From assembly GCA_009829735.1 (NCBI GenBank), contig CM020620.1:14319420-14383419 (forward strand): DNA of 64,000 bases. Reading direction: 5' to 3'. Positions 39,645-51,421 of the stretch are shown in pieces (the stretch's first letter is position 1; every line of letters starts with the position of its first letter). Position numbers and translations under genes: made by a program. Source of the DNA: Pyropia yezoensis. Taxonomy: Eukaryota; Rhodophyta; Bangiophyceae; Bangiales; Bangiaceae. The notes under the pieces were generated by a model, which did not search any database, was not told the origin of the DNA, and was given only the letters and a program-made list of their open reading frames with translations.

Positions 39645-41392
39645 GGGTCCGAGGAGTCCTTAGAGGTTTCGGTCTCCAGGTCGAAGTCCGTAGGAGCTTC
39701 CCTTGCCAGAGCCTCCGTGATGCTCTGTAAGGTTGCAACTCGGATTGCATGTACCTGTGCCTTGTCCATCTTGGAGGGTGCCCGCCGGTCAGCCCATGTG
39801 ACCGCCTTTGCAAACACCAGTCCTTGACGCTTGAGCTTCTCCTGGAGTTCCTTGGGAATGGTCGGGCACTGGTAGGACATGTGATCCTCCTTCTGGCACA
39901 GCCAACAAGACCGGAACCGCTGGTTCTTGACTTGCTTGGGGGCGACCAGGGACGGTTGCTCCTTAGAAACGAAGCCGCCCCACTTGTTCCCTGACCCCAT
40001 GGGTGAGGCCTCGCCAACTGCGAGTACTGGTACAGGGCTATCACCTCCCTTATACTTGTCTGGTCCGGGTCGAACTCGCGACAACGGCTTAAGAGTTGAT
40101 ACCATGGGAGCTTGGAGGGCCTTGGCTTGCCAGTACTTGCCCGGGGTGTAGGCCATCAACTGCTGGAAGGTATGTTCTTGATGTTCCTGGTTGTAGTTCT
40201 CCGCATCCACTTGAAGATATTCCGGAAGCCCTTCCGGGCAGATTATCTTGAGCCTGTCCTCAGGGTAAACGTTGCCACAAGCATCGCTCATCTCCCGGAC
40301 ACGACGGGCGAACGCCTCTGGAGTCTCTTGTATTTCCATGGTTGCCCGGTTCAGCCTGCCGACTGCTTTACGCAGAGAGTCCGCGTCGGCGTAGTTGGAC
40401 AGGAGCCAGTTGACCGCCTCCGGATAACTCGCGACGGTACGTCCGACAATGTGTCCGGCAGAGTCTGGTAGAACCTGTGCAAACCGCTGTTCCGCTTCTC
40501 CGGTCATGAAGTTAACCAGGAGGTAGAGAGCCTTGCCCTCGGACACATCGTTGTCATTGCATGCCTTGACAAACCGGCGCAGGAAGGCAGAGATAAGCGC
40601 CGGTCTCTTCCCGGAAATCTTAGGGTGTCCCCCGAAGCTCGGCTGCATTCGCCGGTTCAGGGACGCCATCTTCTTGGCCATCTTCCTGGTGTAACCTTGG
40701 TCGTGGTTCTCCAGCCGGTAGTTACCCCAATACGTGACCTTGTTCAGGGTGGCATCTCCCACTTGGTGGGCAGGGAAGTCAAACTCGACTAGCCTGGGCC
40801 GGGTGGGACCGGGAGATGCATCCCAATCACATCCCTCCTCAGAGCTGGAGGAACTGGTCTCGCTTGTGCTAGAGCGACGGCGATGACGCCGACGCCTTCG
40901 GCTGCTCCGGTTACCGGTCTTTGAGCTCCCCGCCCCATAGGATGCAAGGGGAGGAAAAGCTTGGCCGGTCCCAGGAGTCGAGGTCTCAGGCAGACCCGTA
41001 GAACCAGTCACAACGGTGCCTCTGGCATCGCTAGTGCCGACAGGAAGAGGTGTATACACCCAGCTGCCATGTGTGGGTCCAGGAGTAAACACACCAGGGG
41101 CTATCCCTGGAGGTTGAGGAGTAGAACCGACAGGAGGGAGACGTCTGCTGCGAGCGGACTCAAACGCCGTTGACCCCGGGGTGGCTCCCACAGGAGGAAC
41201 AGCCGGAGGAACGGGAGCAGGCGGTACTTGGCCGCCTGTAGACTCCAGTCCACTACCGGATGTCACGCCCAGGTCTGCTTCACCCGTAGGGAGAACGCCG
41301 GGTTGGGCACCGTCCCCCGCGGTGACCAGGGATGCGTCAAGGGACGCGGGGTCTACCCCTTCGGGCACCGTCGTGCCAGGGAGGGTAGCCAT
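39632..41392 (-). CDS. gag: Gag polyprotein, B3
   Basis: Still a full 586-residue frame from the ATG at 41392 to TAG at 39632-39634, with the capsid and the CCHC knuckle intact. A Gag-only copy could in principle still supply particles to active relatives; that is inference. The heptamer GGGAAAC (39638-39644) is kept. Confidence 0.9.
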   Translation of the reverse strand: MATLPGTTVPEGVDPASLDASLVTAGDGAQPGVLPTGEADLGVTSGSGLESTGGQVPPAPVPPAVPPVGATPGSTAFESARSRRLPPVGSTPQPPGIAPGVFTPGPTHGSWVYTPLPVGTSDARGTVVTGSTGLPETSTPGTGQAFPPLASYGAGSSKTGNRSSRRRRRHRRRSSTSETSSSSSEEGCDWDASPGPTRPRLVEFDFPAHQVGDATLNKVTYWGNYRLENHDQGYTRKMAKKMASLNRRMQPSFGGHPKISGKRPALISAFLRRFVKACNDNDVSEGKALYLLVNFMTGEAEQRFAQVLPDSAGHIVGRTVASYPEAVNWLLSNYADADSLRKAVGRLNRATMEIQETPEAFARRVREMSDACGNVYPEDRLKIICPEGLPEYLQVDAENYNQEHQEHTFQQLMAYTPGKYWQAKALQAPMVSTLKPLSRVRPGPDKYKGGDSPVPVLAVGEASPMGSGNKWGGFVSKEQPSLVAPKQVKNQRFRSCWLCQKEDHMSYQCPTIPKELQEKLKRQGLVFAKAVTWADRRAPSKMDKAQVHAIRVATLQSITEALAREAPTDFDLETETSKDSSDPGNE

Positions 41393-41604
41393 GTTGGTCT
41401 CTTGACAGCCACAGTCCAGTTGCCTGCGTGTCCAAAGATCGCCAGACCACAAGAGAGGGCTTGGAGAGCCAGGAATGGGATTCCCGTGAACGGGTGCAAA
41501 TAATTCCCAAACCACAGAAAAAGACAGAACAGAAACAACCCAACCGCTGCTCCCAAATGTCTCTTCTCAAACACTCCAATCATCCCCTGCTGCTCCACCA
41601 AATA

Positions 41605-42176
41605 TGGGGTAAAAAACTCGATCCTCTCAGACACGTGTCAATATCCCTCGGGGGAAAGGGACAGGTAACACAGAAAGGGGAACTACGAGACTGGTATGCC
41701 TGTTGCCTCACGTGCCTGCTCGCAGAGCAAACAGATACGCACGGTAGTGCACACGGGGAAGAGGAAAGCAAACGCGCAGTTGTCTTTTTCCTGAGGGCGC
41801 GGGCCAAGGGCGCCTCGCTGTCCCTCTTAACGTGCATCTGGGGGAGCCTCGGCACGTTGGCCAGGTAGCCCCCCCCATAACCCCGAGTGGCCCCGACCCG
41901 AGTCTAACCTCGTCAGGTCGGGGGCCACTATCACTACTAATTCTATTCCCACTCACTAATCTCACACTCAAATTCTCTCAAATCAAGTCCCTCACAAGTA
42001 TGCAAAAACCCATCAGCAATCCCTCTCTCACGTGTGGATAGCGTAGTCCACCGCATCCCAGTGCCGGGCACGGGCCACGGCCGCCAACCATCACCACACG
42101 GCGGGCGTGTTCTGGCACCTGGTGCCCTCTGGTTGTAGTCCCGGGTCGGCGCCAAGTCGGGGCCAGGGATGCTACA
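41605..42176 (-). repeat. 5' LTR of B3
   Basis: 572 bp. Its inner end has drifted (TGGGGTAAAA as written, where the left LTR has TGTGGTATAA). The primer-binding site lies at 41586-41600 on the minus strand, and AGGGG follows at 42177-42181. Confidence 0.9.
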
Positions 42177-42926
42177 AGGGGCGCCTGGCTGCAACCGACG
42201 ATGATGAGGACGTTGCCGCGCTGCTGGCCGTCACTGCCCAAGACGCCGTTGCACGCCTAAGACGGCGGAAGAGACGACGTTGTCAGGAGCCGCACGGAGC
42301 AACCCCATAGGGTACGCATCTCTCCGTGGCCACGCAGGTCATGGCCATCAACGAAGGTTACGGCGACAAGGCGCGCAGTGCACCCCTCGTTAAAAAGCGC
42401 AAGCACTCGAAGGCCGGCAGCTTTAACTCGCGAACGCTGCGCGCCATGCAGTCGCTCGCCTTTCGGACGGGCGGGTGCGGCTTGACGACCAGGGACACGC
42501 GCCACCTGTGGGGTCTTTTCCAAGAGTGGGAGTCAGACTCGCCCCCCCAAGATGGCCACCCGAAGAAGCTGCGGGACTTCTTTGAGACTCCCCACGCTTT
42601 CCATCAAGCCCTCAGCGACGACATTGATGCGGCGGTTCACGACGAGGGGTGATTCTCGTGCCGGCTGACAGAGCTGGGCGAATCGTTCGAGGGCTTCTAC
42701 CGCCCTGCTTTGGGAGTCGTGCTGGACGCATTGAAGTAAGCACCAAGCGTCCGGTACTGGGCAAGAGGTGTCGTAGGCGACGGACCTTCGGACAGCCGAG
42801 AGACTCCCTTCGAAGGAGACGCATTCCGGCTTTGTGAAGAGCAGGTAGTGCGGGACCACGGCGGTGCAGCGTTCGTCCTTGGCGTGCACGTATACAGTGA
42901 CAGTTGTGTCATATCATCCTCTCGAG

Positions 42927-43117
42927 GTACGTGGCGCAGTTTGAGCTCTTTGCTCCTGTTTGAGAGAGTTCATCTGCGCACGTGGAGCGTTGCGGTCTTG
43001 GTCCAGCGAAGCGGACTGCGGAGTGGCGCAGAGTTCACAGGACTGTTGTCTGACTGGCCGTCGCTTCCATCGGTACGCGTGCTCTGCTGGCATACTTGCT
43101 TGCGTTGACAACCGCAG
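42927..43117 (+). other. Intron 1 of the DDE transposase gene
   Basis: GTACGT donor and CCGCAG acceptor, 191 bp, phase 1. Joining restores a continuous frame into Leu-Tyr-Pro-Leu. Confidence 0.7.
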
Positions 43118-43701
43118 CACACAAGCTGTACCCGCTGCGCGTGCGCGTCATGAACGCTCTCACCAAGGAGCAAGAGTGGCACACGATCGCGTTCATACCG
43201 CAGATTTTGACGGAAAGAGGCTCCGCTGGTGCAGAACGGTCGCGCCTGCGACGTATGGCGGTGTTACAGCGCGTACTCTACTTGGCAATGCGTTCGCTGA
43301 TCCTCGCCAGTGACAAGGGTGTTCCTGTCCGCAACAGCGAGGGTGAGTACCTGCTGGCGTTTCCTCGTATCCTTTTGTACCTGTGCGACCAGCCCAAAGA
43401 GCGCGCCGTGTTGTGCCTGAAGCCCGGAATATGCAAGCAGCCGTGCTCGTTGTGCGACGTAAGCGTGGCGGACCTCGGGGCCCGGCCAGCCATGAGTGCC
43501 AACGACAGACACCCCCTACAAGTCGTGCCGCGGCAGCTGGAGGCACACGGGCACCGCGTCCGTGGGCGCGAGCAGAACAGACGGGCGTACCTTGAGAGGG
43601 AGCTGAGCATCAACTGCCAGCCACCGGTACTGGCCGCAATGGCGGGGCTGTGCACCCCGCCGTTCCTCCTCTTCAAGATTTTTGCCGTCGATGTGCTGCA
43701 C

Positions 43702-43877
43702 GTACGCTGTTACTTTCTCACTGTGTGGCCTTGTTTCATGTACGCCCCTGTTGTGTGCTTTGCGCATGAATTGTGGTCTGTGACCCGCTCCAGATCACTT
43801 TTCTGACAAGTCCGGTGCGCTGCAGTTGACACCTGGATCGGTTGTTTGCCACTCTTACCAGTCCTCAACATGCCCAG
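43702..43877 (+). other. Intron 2 of the DDE transposase gene
   Basis: GTACGC donor directly after the Val-Leu-His codons, acceptor TGCCCAG, 176 bp, phase 0. Confidence 0.6.
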
Positions 43878-44050
43878 GTTTTGGACCTTGGCGTCACTCG
43901 ACTGCTGGTCCATCGCCTCGTGCGCGTGTTTCCTAGCATTTGCGCTGGTTATGAGCCGCTGTATGGCTCACTGACTGCGACGTTCAACGAGTGCTTTCGA
44001 CGCTTAGAGGACTTGGGACGGCGCAGCAAGGCATCATGTGTGCGCCCTGG

Positions 44051-44283
44051 GTATGTTGCACTGGATGTTCAATAACAGGTGTTGTCCCCTACGCGACCGA
44101 TAGCCGCTGTCGGTCAATGCGGTGACGGGGAAACATTGTGGGGTGTCAGTGTGGCTTGGCGGCTCGCCGCACTCGTTGGCGTCGATTCATTCTCGGTGGC
44201 GGGCACCACAGTACCACTGACCCGCAGTCTTCCTCTGTTCGTCTCTCTTTGTGTCTCTTTTCTCCGCGTCTGCCTCCCACCAG
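44051..44283 (+). other. Intron 3 of the DDE transposase gene
   Basis: GTATGT donor and an excellent pyrimidine tract before CACCAG at 44278-44283, 233 bp. The join gives Arg-Pro-Gly-Tyr-Ile-Val in the frame of exon 4. Confidence 0.7.
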
Positions 44284-45694
44284 CTATATTGTTGGAGAGG
44301 ACGAGTCGCAGGCAACGTTCACCAGGCGCGAGCAGCGACATGGCGTTTGGGTGCTGGCGTTCCTGGTTGCAGGTTTGTTTGATCGACGGGAAACAGGCAG
44401 AAGGCGGCACGAACAAGTACGCCCACACGAGCACGATGCTGGAGAGGATGCGGCACGTCGACTGCAACGGTCTCTTTGCGACGGGCATGGTGAGCCCGTC
44501 GGCAACGAAGGAGCAGCTGGCTCTGACTCCGAGCTCGTCGATGGTGAGAGACGCAACGCGGTCAAAGGCGGCGATAAGTTTGACTGGGCAAGGTATCGGG
44601 CAGCATTTCCAAACACTCCTGTGCATGCGGCCGTAACTGCAATGATGGCTGAGTACGCCCGGCTCGTTGGCCGCATCACGCGACACCTTGGCGCCGCTGC
44701 GGCGTCTCCAATGACGCTCTCTGAGGGCACCGCTATCGCAGAGCAGGCGCAGCAGTTCATCCTCTATTACGCCACCCCCATCTTGGGGTACCTGCACACA
44801 ACCAAGGTTCATCGCCTTCTCTGTCACGTGCTGCATGCGGTGCGCTACCACGGGAACATCCTCAATGCGAAAACAAGTGTCAACGAGAGCCTGCACAAGG
44901 ACGAGAAGAGGCACTACCTGCGCACGAACAAGCGACCGGGCTTCACTTGTCAGCTGGTCCGCCACGCGCAGGGCACCCGCGCAGTCCTCAGAAAGAACGA
45001 GGAGGCTGGCGTGCAGGAGCTGCGTGCGGCACGTCCAAGGGACGCAGACGACGGCTACTCTGCCGACGTGACGCAGCAGGCCGCACCCTTGCGTCGGGCG
45101 CGCCCTGCCCATTTACCTCATGCGACGGTGGGTGTCCTCGCAGCCGCGCCGGGGATGTTCAACTTAGCCCGCGTTAGTGGCCTGCGAGCGTCTGACCGGG
45201 TGGCGGTGCCGACCTACGTGTACTTCATGGCGCAGTTATCGGACGGACAATGCAGGCTACAGGTTGTACGGGCGTCGGCCATGTTCCATGGGAAGAAGTG
45301 GTACGACCACGTCCTCTTCTCTCTTTCTGGTGTTGGGACGGCCTCGGAGACGAGGTATGGACAGGTGCGCCTCATTTTTCGTCAAGAGGGTGGGTGCGAC
45401 GTTGCCGTTGTGGCCGAGATGGAGCACGCGGTTGGCGCCGATGAGTGTCCACTCTCTGCCCGTGGATGCACTCAGCTGCGCTGGTCCGAGGATACCATGC
45501 CTGGAGCACCCCACCGACAAGTCAAGTTGCGCACGGTGCCTGTTGAGCACATCATTCGTGTCGTGCACATTGTGCCGGACTGTGCTGAGCTGTGCCGCCG
45601 TGCTGGCGTCGGGTCCACCCCACCGTCTTATGGTGAGAGTGGGGACAGACTCTGGCAATGCGCTACCTGTTCAATGCATTTCTACCCGAGATAG

Positions 45695-46550
45695 AGCAGT
45701 AAACGAGTCTTGCGGGTGTACACAAGCCGAAGCGAAGGTATAAACTACGGTGGTCGCATGAGCGCGCGAGTGCATAGCGCGCGCGCTCGCACCAATGAGC
45801 CCGGAACCGTTGATAGGGACGAAGAGCGCGTCCGTCGCCTTGAAGGTGACAGTGGGGGCCGCCTGCTGCCACGCCGTCGAAAACTTGTTGGCGGCCAAGG
45901 CCACCGACCACCAGATGGAGCGGCACCCACAGGGTCAAGCCGGGAAAGCCACCGCGGCGCTGGCCGCTTCGTGCCAGCGCCACCGACTGGGGCCAACGTG
46001 CTGCTCGTCGCTGTCACACATGGGGAGGGGGAATGGAACGGGTCACGAGAAGTCGACCGGCCACGACGAGGGTCGCGCCAAGACCGAGGCGGCCGCTCGT
46101 GCCTGCAGGCGGCTCCGACGGTGGCTGCGGCGGCAACTCTCGCGCTGGTGGCCAGCAGCTTAAACTGCCCCCTAAGGCGGCTACCAGCGTGCTGCAGCGA
46201 GCTGTCGTTGCGCGAGGGCACTGTGAGACGCCTCTGTCGAAGAACAGAAGCCTCGTGTGAAGTTTTTTTCCGCGACGGCACTCGCGACTGCTTCCATGGG
46301 CCAATCACTGTCCAGTCCTGAGCTTTCCTACAATTCGACTGAAGGCCCAAGGCACCTCGTGCATCGAGGGTGTCGAATTACAGCGCCAACGGTGTTCATC
46401 CCAGGATGAATGCGATTCGCCAATCGACGCGGATCCCCGTCAGCTATCGAATTCAATTGGATGGGCAACAGGGCGTATCAGCCATCCCGACACGGCGCTC
46501 GATCGAAAAACAGTCGTTTCTGACGATGGGCGGCCGACGGCGCCGACGAC
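45695..46550. other. Region downstream of the transposase; no supportable gene
   Basis: Frames are open on both strands (for example minus 45671-45904 and plus 45710-46321), but none carries a motif. It may hold the 3'UTR and the right end of the DDE transposon. I could not identify terminal inverted repeats by eye. Confidence 0.4.
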
Positions 46551-49500
46551 CCGCCCCGGGAAACGGTCACTCTAGCAGCCGTCGGGGCCGTGACCGCCAC
46601 TCGTAGCCGCACTCGCCACCGTCCGACTGACCCCCTGGTACGGCCTCCAAACGCGGGGGTGGGAGTTTGGGGCGGGCGCAGCGGCGGTGCTGTGGTCTCC
46701 CCCCCCCCGGCCCCCCCCGGCCGCCGTCGACAGGCGTAGATGCAACGGCGGTGGCGGGGCTGGCCGCCTTGGCCGCCACCATCGTCGGCCTCGACGGCAC
46801 GACCGTTGCGTGGACGGGAAAGGCGACGGTCCCCGCCGTGGCGGCCACCGTCACCGCCATCCTCACTGCGACCGCCCGGGTGGCGCGGGTGCTGCTGAGC
46901 CGCCCAGCCGCGCGGATGTTCGGCCGCGTCTCCTCCTTGGCCTGCCTCGTCCACTGGCATGTGTGAGTGCTCCTGCTCTACGCCCTGCCCCCGGGGGTGC
47001 TGGCCGCCGCGACGGCTGGAGCGGCACCCCCGCTGGCCGCTGCCGCCCTCACAGCCACCCTCACCGCCGTCCAGTACCTGACCGTCGGGTGCCCTCTGTG
47101 GACGCCGTCGGGGAGCGCAAAGGTACGGCCGGGAGGGGGGGGGGGCGGCAGCGACGGCGGCAGCGGCGACGGTCAGTGGCCGTGGCGACAGCGGCGGGAT
47201 CCCCGTCATTGGCGGTCCCTCTGCCGCCCCATCCCCGCTACTGCCGGCGGTTGTCCCCACCGCTGACGCCGTGGCCGCCCCCCGCGCGGTGCCCCCTCAG
47301 GCAGGGCCAAGGTGATGGTGGCACTGGCCCTCCCCGGCACCGTGCTGGTGTCCACCGCCCTTGCCACGGACGGGTGGGTGGGCCGGGCGCCATCCCCCCC
47401 CCCCCCCTCGGCGCGTCGGACCTTGCCACGCTCTACCAGCCCCCCCCCGTGCCGACCATTGACTTGTGCCCAGACCCCCCCCCCCGACGGCTGCGCCCTT
47501 TGCACCAACGCCATTGCCTTTGCCCGCCATGGCGTTGTCGCGATGATGGCCGCGCGAGGGGGCGGCGGCGGCCGCTGCCGCCGCCGCCGCCGTCTCGGTG
47601 GCCCCCCCCCGCCGCCCCCCCCATGGCTGGCCCAGTTGCTGGGCAACTTCTTTTCGGGCATGCGCCGGCGGCCGACGGCGGCGGCGGGGCGGCTGGTGGG
47701 CGGCCGCCTGCACTTTTCGTGGGCGGCCGCGTGCCCCCCGCTTGTGGCCTGTGCTTACGACGACCTGTCCGACCCGGCTGCCGGCGGTGGGGCACGCGCC
47801 GCCGTAACCGCCGCCGCTGCCGCACCGCCCACACCGTCTGGCGGTCCATGCTCGGGGGGGGGTACGCGCCCCCGGGGGGCGCCACCGCCGCGGCGGGGGG
47901 TTGAGGCGGGGGTGAGCCACCAGCCGGCTCTGGCGCCTCGACGTGCGTTTGCCGTGGCACGAGTGCGGCGGGCGGCGGGGGCGAAAGGGGCGTCTGCTAC
48001 CGCCGCCGCCGCCGCCGCCCCCACGCCCCCCGGCGCCGTCGACTCAAAGTTCACGCCGGCCACTGGAAGCTCTACTTCCCCCGGGCCCTCCGCAGGGGCG
48101 TCGACGTCCCCGACCCAGACCGACTGGGGACGGGGCTGCCCCGCCACCCCCCCCCCCCCGCATCTGCGCGCATCTGTGGCGGGACGCCGTCTTCTACCAC
48201 GGCGGGCCCCTAACGCGGACGGGGTCATTGCTGGAGGTGCCCCCGTGCGTAGAGGCTCTGGGGGGCGACCCGGCGGTCTCGGGCGTGGCAGTGCCTGGAG
48301 GGGAGGGGGGGAACGTAGGGGGGCGACACGTGGGTGTCCGACCGTGCTCTCCTTCCCCCCCCCCCTCCCGTCAGGTTTGTCAAGGTGGATGGAGTGGGCG
48401 GGGGGCAGCGCGGCTCTGTGCCGGGGCGGCCGCAGGCTTGGCAGCAGTGGGGGTGCGGGAATGCGGGGGGCTCGGAGGAGCCGGCCAGCCAGCCCCTGGG
48501 CGTCACCATCTCGGCCGGGGGGTGTGGCGCCGTGGCGTGTCCCCCAGTGGGTGCAGCGGTTGGGGATAGGTTCCCTCACAGGCGCGGCGGGCACGGTGGA
48601 AGAGCAGCGCTCGCGTCATTGGTGCTGGTGGCGCGCCTCTCCCCCTCGCGGCCGGCGCTGTCGAGCCGCCCGCCGAGGCGCGCGCCCGCCACGGCGGCGT
48701 CGTCGGCGGCAGGGGCGGCGGTGGGAGGCTCGCGGGCAGAGTCGGCCGGCTGAGCTCGCGCGGCCGCGGCCGCGGCGTTGGCGGTGGAGGGTGCTCGAGA
48801 GGGCAGCGCCGCGGTGCGCCCGTGACGGCTTTCTGGTCATGGAGGGGGCGGCGATGCCGCCGCGCTGCACGGGACCGTAACTTGGTCCTCCCCGCCGCGC
48901 TGGCCGCCCACTATGGGGGTACCGCAGACGCTGCGGCGGCGGCCGCGACGATGGCGGCGGCAGCGGCGGCTCTTGCCGACCGGCAACGGCGGCGGTGGGG
49001 GTGCTGCGGGACAAGTCGGGCCATCCAGCGGTGCTGCTCGGCGGTGCCGCCGAGGCGGCGGCCGCCGACGCAACCGTCCCTGTCCCGACCGTAGGCGTCG
49101 CCGCCGTGGCCGCAGCGGCCGCGGCGCACGTTTGCCGCCTGTAGGGCTCGCTCCTGCGGGGGAAAGGGGGGTGGCGGGAGGGGAAGAGCGCCTCGCCGCC
49201 CCGACTGTAGGTCTCAACCCTCAGAGACAAAGCTCCAAGACATCTCGCCGCTGTCACCACGCGGCCAGACCCCTCCCTCCCCCCGCCGTCGACTCGCCGC
49301 GCAACGGCGGCACGTGACGCGACCGGCGGCACCAAAGGCCGTGGCTGCCGCGGGCGGAGGTGCTTGTCGCGGGAGTGGCGGCGGTGGCGGTGGTGGCGGC
49401 GGCAGCGGCCTCAGGGGCGGCACTCCACCCGCGCGTCCCACACTCGCAGGGCCGCGTCGTAGCTGGCGGTCCGGTAGCTGGGCACCCCCCCCTCACCCTC

Positions 49501-50200
49501 ATCCCGGCCCTCCGCCCCCCCCCCTCTCACCCCCCTCAAAGGCGCACGCCATCCTCCTTCGTGACCACTTTGGGGCGGCTCCCCCCCCTCTGGTCCCAGT
49601 CACGGTCCCACGACGGGTGGATCCCCCCCGTCGGGCAACGCGGCCGCCACGACGACGCTGCGCCCGAGTAGGCCGTCGACCGCACAGGCGGACGACCGCC
49701 TTGCCCAGTAGGGGAGAGGGCAACGCCTGCCAGCTGCAGCCGCCCGTCGGTGCCCGTTGCGACCGCGCACGCCGCTATGGGGAGGCTGTGGACAACGGCG
49801 CTGCGGATTGATGACGAGAGGGGGCTCGTGCGGACGTTGCGCGCGCCGCCGTGGGTGGTGTGGGGCCACCGCATTTTTTCTCAGCGAAAGGGCAACGGGG
49901 GCAGCAAGCAACACAGTGACAGTGCAAGACCGTTGGAGCACACAACCCCCACGTATTGTTTTGATTTGACGGTTATACACCCACTCAGTGGGCGTCGCCG
50001 TACTTATTGTTATGACGGCAAGACTTAGGGCGTGGCGTGATCCGAACAGATCACACCGTGCCACTGAGGGGGGGCGCCTCCCAGCCGCAGGCTGGGAGCA
50101 CCGGCGCTTCCGCCGCCACCGCGGTAGCCACACCGCGGCGGACCCCAGCTCCCTCCCCAATCCACACGCCATAAGAGGCGACGCCGCCGCGTCTCCAGCC
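46551..50200. repeat. GC-extreme low-complexity region (C- and G-runs, CCG/GGC triplets)
   Basis: Dense homopolymer C and G runs (for example near 46700, 47400, 47480, 48130, 48360) and CCG or GGC triplets. Very long frames are open in several registers at once, encoding Pro/Arg/Ala/Gly mixtures without domains. I treat them as composition effects. It may be the left end of the DIRS-like element or older host DNA. From about 49900 the composition relaxes. Confidence 0.65.
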
Positions 50201-50473
50201 TCGGCCGCCTGGGTCGGTACGTCCGCTGTTTTTCCGTCTACGGAAAACCAGCGTCTACCGGTCTCCGGTGGGCGTGACGCGGCCCCGATTTAAGTTGGCG
50301 ATCTCGCCGACAGCACCCCCTAGGGGGAGCGGCTTCTGCGACGCACTGTCCAGCCGCCCCGGCCCCAACTTGGTGGCGACGGGTAAGAACTGGGGCATCT
50401 ACCCCACCCTTTGGCTATTGACCTGGACGCTACTCTGCATGTTTCGCCCACCCGTGGCCACTGCCGCCGCTGA

Positions 50474-51421
50474 CCGCCCTCGACGCCGAGCCGCTGGTGG
50501 CGGCACTGCTGGTGGCGGTGGGGCGGGCGGTGCTGGCGCGGCCCGCCGAGCCGGCGGTGCTCCCCCCCCCCCCCAGCCGACGATCCTCCTCCCCCCCCGG
50601 CACCAGCAGGGGCCGGCGACAGTAACGATGGCGCAGGCAACAGCCACAACGGCCGCAGGGGCGGTGGAGGGGGCGGTGGTGGCGGCGGGGGCGGCGGCGG
50701 GGGCGGCGGCGGTGGCGGCGGTGGCGGCGAAGTCGGCGATTTTGCCGCTGAAGTAGGCGTCTCCGACGACGACGACGAGGACGAGACCGACGACGATTGG
50801 GAGCCAGCCGGCTCGGGCCGGACACCCTACCGCAGCCCCTTTGACCCACGTGAGGTGAACCGCGTACGGCAGGAGCGCCCGGTCATCCGCGGCTTCTACT
50901 TGCCGCCCGAGGGCAGTCCAAGGCTCGCTTTCCCAGCGCCGTTTCAAGTTGTCGGCGACACGCGCTACGCACGAGTACAAGGCAAGGTGGGCGGTAAGGC
51001 AGCGCAAGACCTCGAGGTCGTCTACAACATCTGCGCGTTGGTCCAGCATCTGCACAACCGGGCTTTGGCGCGCGAGGCGGACAAGGAGGCCGCGGGCAAG
51101 CGAGTCTCGGCGTCTGATCAGGACAGTCGCCTGGCGCTGCACCAACTGTTCACCCTCACCAGCGCACGATACAAAGTGATCGAGCTCGCCACCCACGACG
51201 GTCCGGCGTCCGAGACGCTGCGGTCCATCATCTTTGACGACACGGACGCGGGAGTCTACTGCCGAGCCTCGGACTTCCTGCAAGAGGCCCAGACTGAGAG
51301 CTTTGTCAAGGTCGCGGCGCGCCGCCATGGCGAGCGGCACGCCGCTGGGATCCGCGGCGACGCGACCAACCCCAAGGCTGCCAAGCCCGGCGCAGGGGGG
51401 CGTCCCAAACGGGGCGCCTAA
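50474..51421 (+). CDS. DIRS-like element ORF1 (Gag-like), start uncertain
   Basis: The frame is open from a TGA at 50471-50473 to the stop at 51421. It begins with Gly-rich triplet DNA, then an acidic block (Asp/Glu-rich near 50763-50800), then a helical region of about 190 residues (50855-51421). There is no ATG in this frame. An ATG at 50439 lies in a different frame that joins the GGC repeat, so an indel in the repeat is possible. It overlaps the next ORF out of frame, a common DIRS arrangement. No zinc knuckle is seen. The assignment rests mainly on position. Confidence 0.5.
   Translation, partial: PPSTPSRWWRHCWWRWGGRCWRGPPSRRCSPPPPADDPPPPPAPAGAGDSNDGAGNSHNGRRGGGGGGGGGGGGGGGGGGGGGGGEVGDFAAEVGVSDDDDEDETDDDWEPAGSGRTPYRSPFDPREVNRVRQERPVIRGFYLPPEGSPRLAFPAPFQVVGDTRYARVQGKVGGKAAQDLEVVYNICALVQHLHNRALAREADKEAAGKRVSASDQDSRLALHQLFTLTSARYKVIELATHDGPASETLRSIIFDDTDAGVYCRASDFLQEAQTESFVKVAARRHGERHAAGIRGDATNPKAAKPGAGGRPKRGA

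Larger units (their letters stand above)
32949..42176 (-). mobile_element. Family B chromovirus B3, minus orientation, defective
   Basis: LTRs 32949-33520 and 41605-42176, each 572 bp and differing at about seven positions by eye, bounded by AGGGG duplications. The order from the right is LTR, gag, pol, antisense ORF, LTR. Pol has a 424-bp deletion and extra stops, and the antisense ORF has two stops, so the copy is dead. It inserted into exon 1 of the DDE transposase gene. Confidence 0.93.
42182..45694 (+). pseudogene. CACTA/Plavaka-like DDE transposase, main part (four exons, three in-frame stops)
   Basis: Continues from 32948. Exon 1 runs to 42926 with stops TAG 42308-42310, TGA 42650-42652 and TAA 42737-42739, otherwise one coherent frame. 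It is acidic (Asp-Asp-Asp-Glu-Asp), then has Arg-rich and Lys-rich patches, then Val-Tyr-Ser-Asp-Ser near 42900 (candidate first catalytic Asp). Exon 2, 43118-43701, has Leu-Tyr-Pro-Leu-Arg-Val, a Cys-x2-Cys pair near 43440 and Val-Asp-Val-Leu-His at its end (candidate second Asp). Exon 3 is 43878-44050. Exon 4, 44284-45694, has Asn-Glu-Ser-Leu-His-Lys near 44884 (candidate Glu) and ends with a Cys-x2-Cys motif. The frames join correctly across all three introns. The family assignment comes from motif order, not from a search. Confidence 0.65.

Noticed and set aside
44114..45112. Minus-strand frame of 332 codons
   Set aside because: Lies opposite exon 4 of the transposase, whose plus-strand frame has splice-consistent joins and conserved residues; it is a shadow.
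46687..49335. Frames of 400-520 codons in the C/G-run region
   Set aside because: Overlapping open frames in several registers with Pro/Arg/Ala composition only; explained by base composition.
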